A DNA stretch of 64,000 bases from positions 1,116,001 through 1,180,000 of the forward strand of contig NZ_CP026604.1 in assembly GCF_003063625.1 (NCBI RefSeq), read 5' to 3'. Both the position numbers and the translations under genes were made by a program. This document shows positions 61,201-64,000 of this stretch, in pieces (positions within the stretch are counted from its first letter, which is position 1; each line of letters opens with the position of its first letter). Source of the DNA: Saccharobesus litoralis. Its GTDB lineage: Bacteria; Pseudomonadota; Gammaproteobacteria; Enterobacterales; Alteromonadaceae. A model generated the notes under the pieces. The model searched no databases, had not been told where the DNA came from, and saw only the letters and a program-made list of their open reading frames with translations.

Positions 61201-64000
61201 TATAAATGACGGTTTTAGCGCCGACAACAAAACCTGAAAACAACTGCCACACAGATACATCGAAACACTGTGAAGCGGTTTGCGCAATGACACTATCGCT
61301 ATCTAAGTAAAAGTCGTTCACTTCCGATTGGATGTTATTCATCATGCCAGCGTGTTCAATCATCACGCCTTTTGGCGTGCCAGTTGAACCAGAAGTAAAC
61401 AACACATAAGCCAAATAGTCAGCGCGATAAGGCAAGTTGATATTTTCTGTGCTCAGTGAGGCAGCCATTTGACTGGCCAGATCAAAGCGAATAATCGAAC
61501 TTACACCCGTTAATTTGTCAGTCGCTATGCTGTTTTCTTGATCAATAAGCGTAAACGCACAACGTGCATTGTTAATCACAGTATCAATACGTTCGATTGG
61601 AAAACTCGGTTCAACAGGCATATAAGCCGCGCCGACTTTCCAAACGGCTAAAATCGCTACCACCATATCCACTGAACGCTCCATGACAATAGCAACCGGT
61701 TGATCCTCAGCTACGTTCAATGTTTTTAGATAACGCGAAAATTGATTAACCCGATTGTTCAAAGCTAGATACGTCAGGCTTTGCTTGTCATCGCGGATCG
61801 CCAAGGCATTAGGTGTTTGTTGCGCATACTGTTCAACAAATTGATAAATAGTTTGATCAGGATAAGGTGCGCTAAATCCTGCAAATTGTTTAATTTGTTG
61901 CTGTTCATCATGACTGACAGCTTCAAGTGCCAGCGCTTTGTGTTCAACGGTGCAGCTGGTCATCGCCGCCAATAAATTCTGTAAATAGTTAGCCCAGCGC
62001 TTAACTGTGCTGGCTTTAAATTGATCGGGTGCGTAAGTCAAACGCAGACTTAATCCAGCCTCTTCTTCAATCACGTTTAGCTCTAAGCCGTAGTTGGTCA
62101 TTTCAAAACCAGAGACAATCTGTGGTCGTGCAACTTGGGCTTGTGGATCGCTAGCACCCGCAGCGACATGACGATAACTTTCGAAATCGTAGGTGCAATC
62201 AAACAATTCCGTTAACTGATAATCGCCACTGGTTTGGCGTGCCATATTGGCCACTTCAGATAATGGGAATAAACAGTTGTCCAGTAAACCCGTCATTTGC
62301 TTATGGGTAAGCTGTAATAGCTCCGCCACGGATAGATCATGATTTAATTCAGCAACATAAGGTAAGGTGTTTAAACAACAGCCGACTATGCTATGACTAT
62401 TCGCGACGGCGTCTGTACGACCCGAAGTAATCAGGCCCAAATTAATTTGGTTTTGTTGTTTAACAACCCGCAGCAACAGTAAGAAAGCGGTTAAGGTTAC
62501 TGTATTTAACGTGACCCCTTGTTGCTTAGCTAATTGTTGCAATTGCTGATAACGCCCATCACCAATATTAACTGTGACTAATTGGCTTTTGTTTTCTGCT
62601 AGGCCCGCGTTGTTATTTGTTAGGCCAGAATCACTCAGTAAACCGACGCGCTCAAAATTGATTAATTGATTAACTTGCTGTTGCCAGTAATAGCGAGTGC
62701 TATCTAGCTGTGTAACTTGCTGCTGACCAACAATATAATCAACATAACTTGCGGTCACAGGAGGCAGTGATACAGGCTTATTAGCCAGTAAGCTAGCGTA
62801 GATAGCAGCAACTTCATCCAAAACAATGGCTAAGCTCCAACCGTCATGAATAAGATGATGAACACTGAGCAATAATCTAAATTGCTCGCTCTCATCTATA
62901 TTGCTATCCGAACGGTTTTCTAAACTATGGGTCGGAAAAGCGGTTAAACGCAATAAAGGTTCAGCTTCTAAGCCAAATCCGCGTTGGCCATCTAACGCAA
63001 GGTAATCAGCAATAGTTAAGTCGATATCCTCAGCGCTCATGGCGCGCAAATCAACCTCACTAATAGCTAACTCTAGTTGACTTAATACCCCTTGTACCGG
63101 ATGCGACAAACCGCTCGCGAAAATTTGTGTGCGTAGCGCCGGATGACGCGCAATCACGATTTGCCAAGCTTGTTGTAGCAAGTTGAGGTTGTAAGCTTGA
63201 TTAAATTGATAAACCACTTGCACTTGATACATTTGCGAATCCGGTGCTGAAACACTTTGCAAGTAAATGCCAGACTGAATATCGGATAGAGGCAATACAT
63301 TTTGCAAATTAGCCGGTAATGTAGCCAACTCTTCTGTGCTGAGCTTTGCTAGAGGAAAATCGCTCGGGGTACGTTGCGCACAATGCAAACTCTCGCAAGT
63401 TGTGGTTAATTCATTAAACTGTTCAACAATTAAATCCGCTAGTAGATTAGCTGATTGGTTATCGAAATAAGCCTGATGAAAATACAATTCAAAATGTAGC
63501 TCGCCATGACTAATAAAGGCCTCAATCGCTAACTCATAAGGGGTACGATTATCGGCATGGCTTTCAACCGCTGACATGTCTAAACGTTGCCAACCATCGG
63601 TTGGCGTATCTATAACACCTGAATAGTTAAAGATCACGTCGCTAGCTTGGTAGTCGGCAAAAGCCGTGTTTACCCGTTCAGAATTGACTTTTTCAGCTTG
63701 AGTTAAATAGCGTAATACACCAAACGAGGCGCCGTTACAGATTTTGGCACGCTTAGCTTCTTTTACCGCTAGCAAGGTGTCCGATAAACTTTGGCCTTTG
63801 GCAGTATTCACAGCTAATGGAAAAATACTGGTAAACCAACCAACCGTTTGATTTAAGTCTATCTGATCATTACCAAAGGTTTGTCGTCCATGCCATTCAA
63901 CATCTAAGCAAACTTGGCTGCGCGCCATTAATATACTTAACGAACGATACACTGCCGCTAGGGCTAACTCTTCATTACTCGCGTTAAAATATTCACGCGC
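55271..64000 (-). CDS. Nonribosomal peptide synthetase, ...E-C-A-T-C-A-T-E, start beyond window
   Basis: 2909 residues are visible; the open frame continues past the right edge and a GTG at 63952 is internal. Counting from that codon: end of an E domain (1-215, TVGWFTS), C (HHLIHDG 365), A1 (700-1205, manual code DVWQSTADDK, resembling diaminobutyrate codes), T (GGDSI 1271), C (HHIVLDG 1504), A2 (1850-2350, DVWHFSLIDK, a known serine signature), T with IRGDSI at 2391 instead of LGGDSI, E (HHLLVDG 2568, SRTVGWFTS), and an acidic tail DDLSSILDAIE like a donor docking segment. The terminal E makes a D-residue for transfer to NRPS-B. All A4, A5 and A10 motifs are intact. Serine is likely; the A1 substrate is a guess. 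Confidence 0.93.
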   Translation of the reverse strand, partial: AREYFNASNEELALAAVYRSLSILMARSQVCLDVEWHGRQTFGNDQIDLNQTVGWFTSIFPLAVNTAKGQSLSDTLLAVKEAKRAKICNGASFGVLRYLTQAEKVNSERVNTAFADYQASDVIFNYSGVIDTPTDGWQRLDMSAVESHADNRTPYELAIEAFISHGELHFELYFHQAYFDNQSANLLADLIVEQFNELTTTCESLHCAQRTPSDFPLAKLSTEELATLPANLQNVLPLSDIQSGIYLQSVSAPDSQMYQVQVVYQFNQAYNLNLLQQAWQIVIARHPALRTQIFASGLSHPVQGVLSQLELAISEVDLRAMSAEDIDLTIADYLALDGQRGFGLEAEPLLRLTAFPTHSLENRSDSNIDESEQFRLLLSVHHLIHDGWSLAIVLDEVAAIYASLLANKPVSLPPVTASYVDYIVGQQQVTQLDSTRYYWQQQVNQLINFERVGLLSDSGLTNNNAGLAENKSQLVTVNIGDGRYQQLQQLAKQQGVTLNTVTLTAFLLLLRVVKQQNQINLGLITSGRTDAVANSHSIVGCCLNTLPYVAELNHDLSVAELLQLTHKQMTGLLDNCLFPLSEVANMARQTSGDYQLTELFDCTYDFESYRHVAAGASDPQAQVARPQIVSGFEMTNYGLELNVIEEEAGLSLRLTYAPDQFKASTVKRWANYLQNLLAAMTSCTVEHKALALEAVSHDEQQQIKQFAGFSAPYPDQTIYQFVEQYAQQTPNALAIRDDKQSLTYLALNNRVNQFSRYLKTLNVAEDQPVAIVMERSVDMVVAILAVWKVGAAYMPVEPSFPIERIDTVINNARCAFTLIDQENSIATDKLTGVSSIIRFDLASQMAASLSTENINLPYRADYLAYVLFTSGSTGTPKGVMIEHAGMMNNIQSEVNDFYLDSDSVIAQTASQCFDVSVWQLFSGFVVGAKTVIYNKALQLDAELFIQQCFINDKVTNLQLVPSYITELFEYLDQKQPDLSHLRMLSITGEALKYSLLEQWMTRYPNIPVVNAYGPAEASDDISHHTFTELPADKIIPIGKPTQNANIYVLDEQNQPCPIGAVGEICVSGICVGRGYINDATRTAAVFAVDPFILAETGDTVRMYRTGDLGRWREDGILEFYGRKDHQVKVNGFRIELGEIDNHLADFAQIHDVAVVVQANNSGGSSLVAWYSAEQALDTSALRQHMLQRVPSYMVPHRFNFLAELPTNNNGKIDRKILAKMAVPQAMADSVKGNLISQQSSKNIDGAIASQAMTAQSVKPQQSLLSQALLEVFHGQPINWDDNFFALGGDSIKAIQLSALVAKLGRESGLSQAKLAIDKIFAHPELNQLANYIQLVNSGSAPATGGSSHAIQQLNRQLNLPDWISTTDQLMIKSGAFKAVAPDNIALLCPLSALQEGILFHHLLEVTGAYTGRYTLDVAGQLDVDKLQQALLALTKRHEALRSCVIHERLTKPVLVVLTHREIEFATIDLSQFDHAQQQTEFDTLVTQAVAQPFDLQADALLRVKLVKLGEQQFKLLVTSHHIVLDGWSVNNLLQELVALYQDDCVSNNKIESIAGSASSDSKAKLAPAIGFHRYLEWQVSQDQQQALDVFAQQLVDFEPVTLKLPTVQNPLQLKDNEQVVVRPELGVEQYQVALATETQQALAAFAKQHHLTVNSIIQTLWGMLVQRYTYSDDVVVGCVTSGRFPEIDGVEQILGSLINTLPVRINASQHESVLELIKQVQNTFKQAEAVGYVSLAEVQKVAQVNAALFDHVLVSDNYPVSLPELNQTARVKGFEFKDIQGGSPTNFDLTILVQQQPDLVFTFEYKPEVYTAQVMQRVASHLENLINQLLSQPKLSLAEVKLLSSDELAQQQSFNLTQIDYQETRSISEMFADCVAEHPDKTALRFAGQTMTYAELDTYSNALALKLLAAGVGKNVVVPLIAQRSFEMMIAIVAINKAGGAYLPIDPSLPGDRIRFLIDDVNASIGLVWQQEWLAQNQDLASVLSVVNLAELSAVSESQKARLAQVQRQDDSLTYVIYTSGSTGKPKGVMLEDKALINRLLWMAAEYNISDADVILQKTTFAFDVSVWEIFLPIIKGVELCLLLPGDEKLPEQIAQTVADNAVTIMHFVPAMLSVMNQAMFDQPELVAKMASLSRCFCSGEALGKQQADDFYALLPNAELHNLYGPTEAAIDVTYFAVKPESPTIPIGKPVANTQLHILDKWNQPVPVGIAGELFLGGVQLARGYLNRPQLTAERFTREVFETGEILYRTGDLACWTTQGEVEYLGRMDDQVKIRGFRIELGEIEFRLSQISQIQDAVVMARKDEFGVYYLVAFYTAESELSYQYISEQLLVNVPSYMVPSVLIALESIPKNQNGKVDRKALAQVKEQKIAKPIAEVENELQAALLEVWQQVLSNLEIGIDDNFFSIRGDSILAIQVASRLQNKGYKLNLEDLFSYPTIRELANYIEPLVVQADQSELTGQLGLNPMQTWFNTNIKTAKHHWNQSLTLISEQSLDHQACQRALQALVAHHDGLRANLLDDQLFINSVAESQVEMTVISAQDQTAQDLATRLSQYQSAFQLENNPLYKFVIVEQADCSHLVMLIHHLLVDGYSWRILVEDFITAYSAARSQQTIELPAKSHSVKDWYQGLLQYSQSAQLQNEQDYWQKVLTTSVNPLIPSVNMPPAVAEGKKLSFVLDEHNSELLLQQANQAFGTDTQELLLAALNVALQQWCKSGCYRVDLEGHGRENIGVELDVSRTVGWFTSLYPVLLKKPDANGIGEIIITTKEHLRKVPNKGVGFGVLTYLTQMFEHNSSDILFNYLGQIESHIQSDYRIAQGLAGQDVSLNSELLYPLEITALIERGALQVAVTFDGLSFEQQKMADFMTVYRQAIVDVINFCMSQEQTQYTPSDFTDDEIDMDDLSSILDAIE

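Noticed and set aside
63950-63952. GTG at 63952 as the start of NRPS-A
   Set aside because: The preceding codons to the window edge stay open in the same frame and read like an E-domain core, so the gene begins outside the window.

Overview
The window looks like chromosomal DNA of an agar- or porphyran-degrading marine gammaproteobacterium, most likely Alteromonadales. The reasons are moderate-to-low GC, a very large TonB-dependent receptor of the polysaccharide type, GH50 and GH86 agarocolloid hydrolases, a formylglycine sulfatase, a GlyGly-CTERM anchor and typical Alteromonadales intergenic repeats. The genus cannot be fixed from the sequence alone.

Region 1 (1-5.9 kb) holds the start of a DUF1080-like secreted protein, a beta-propeller dehydrogenase-like protein translationally coupled to a c-type cytochrome, a divergent membrane-anchored winged-helix regulator and a flavin-dependent tryptophan-halogenase homologue.

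Region 2 (6-32 kb) is a polysaccharide utilisation locus. It contains a surface lipoprotein with Ig-like and carbohydrate-binding-like domains next to a 1251-aa TonB-dependent receptor, a GntR/FCD-type regulator, a Tat-exported PhoD-like phosphoesterase, a GH50 agarase lipoprotein, two paralogous right-handed beta-helix proteins, a GH86 agarase/porphyranase, an S1-type sulfatase and an Asp-box (BNR) propeller lipoprotein. A palindrome of the form ATTGTTAACAAT or ATTGTTTACAAT recurs upstream of at least six of these genes. It fits the TnGTnnACnA operator pattern of FCD-type GntR regulators, so these genes probably form one regulon controlled by the GntR protein at 12.2 kb.

Region 3 (32-35 kb) holds a small three-helix membrane protein, an IS1634-like insertion sequence with recognisable terminal inverted repeats and a small secreted protein. 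It separates the sugar locus from the next block.

Region 4 (35-64 kb, all minus strand) is a nonribosomal peptide cluster that runs off the right edge. In transcription order it reads: NRPS-A, ...E-C-A-T-C-A(Ser)-T-E; NRPS-B, C-(A remnant)-T-C-A-T-E-C-A-T-(divergent C); an RND/MMPL exporter; a LolA-like outer-membrane sorting protein; an L-threonine-aldolase homologue; an ABC ATPase and permease; and an outer-membrane beta-barrel protein. There is no thioesterase at the end of NRPS-B; a divergent condensation-like domain takes its place. One NRPS-B module has lost the catalytic core of its adenylation domain and keeps only a degenerate C-terminal subdomain. These two features, and the palindromic regulon of the sugar locus, are the most interesting observations here.
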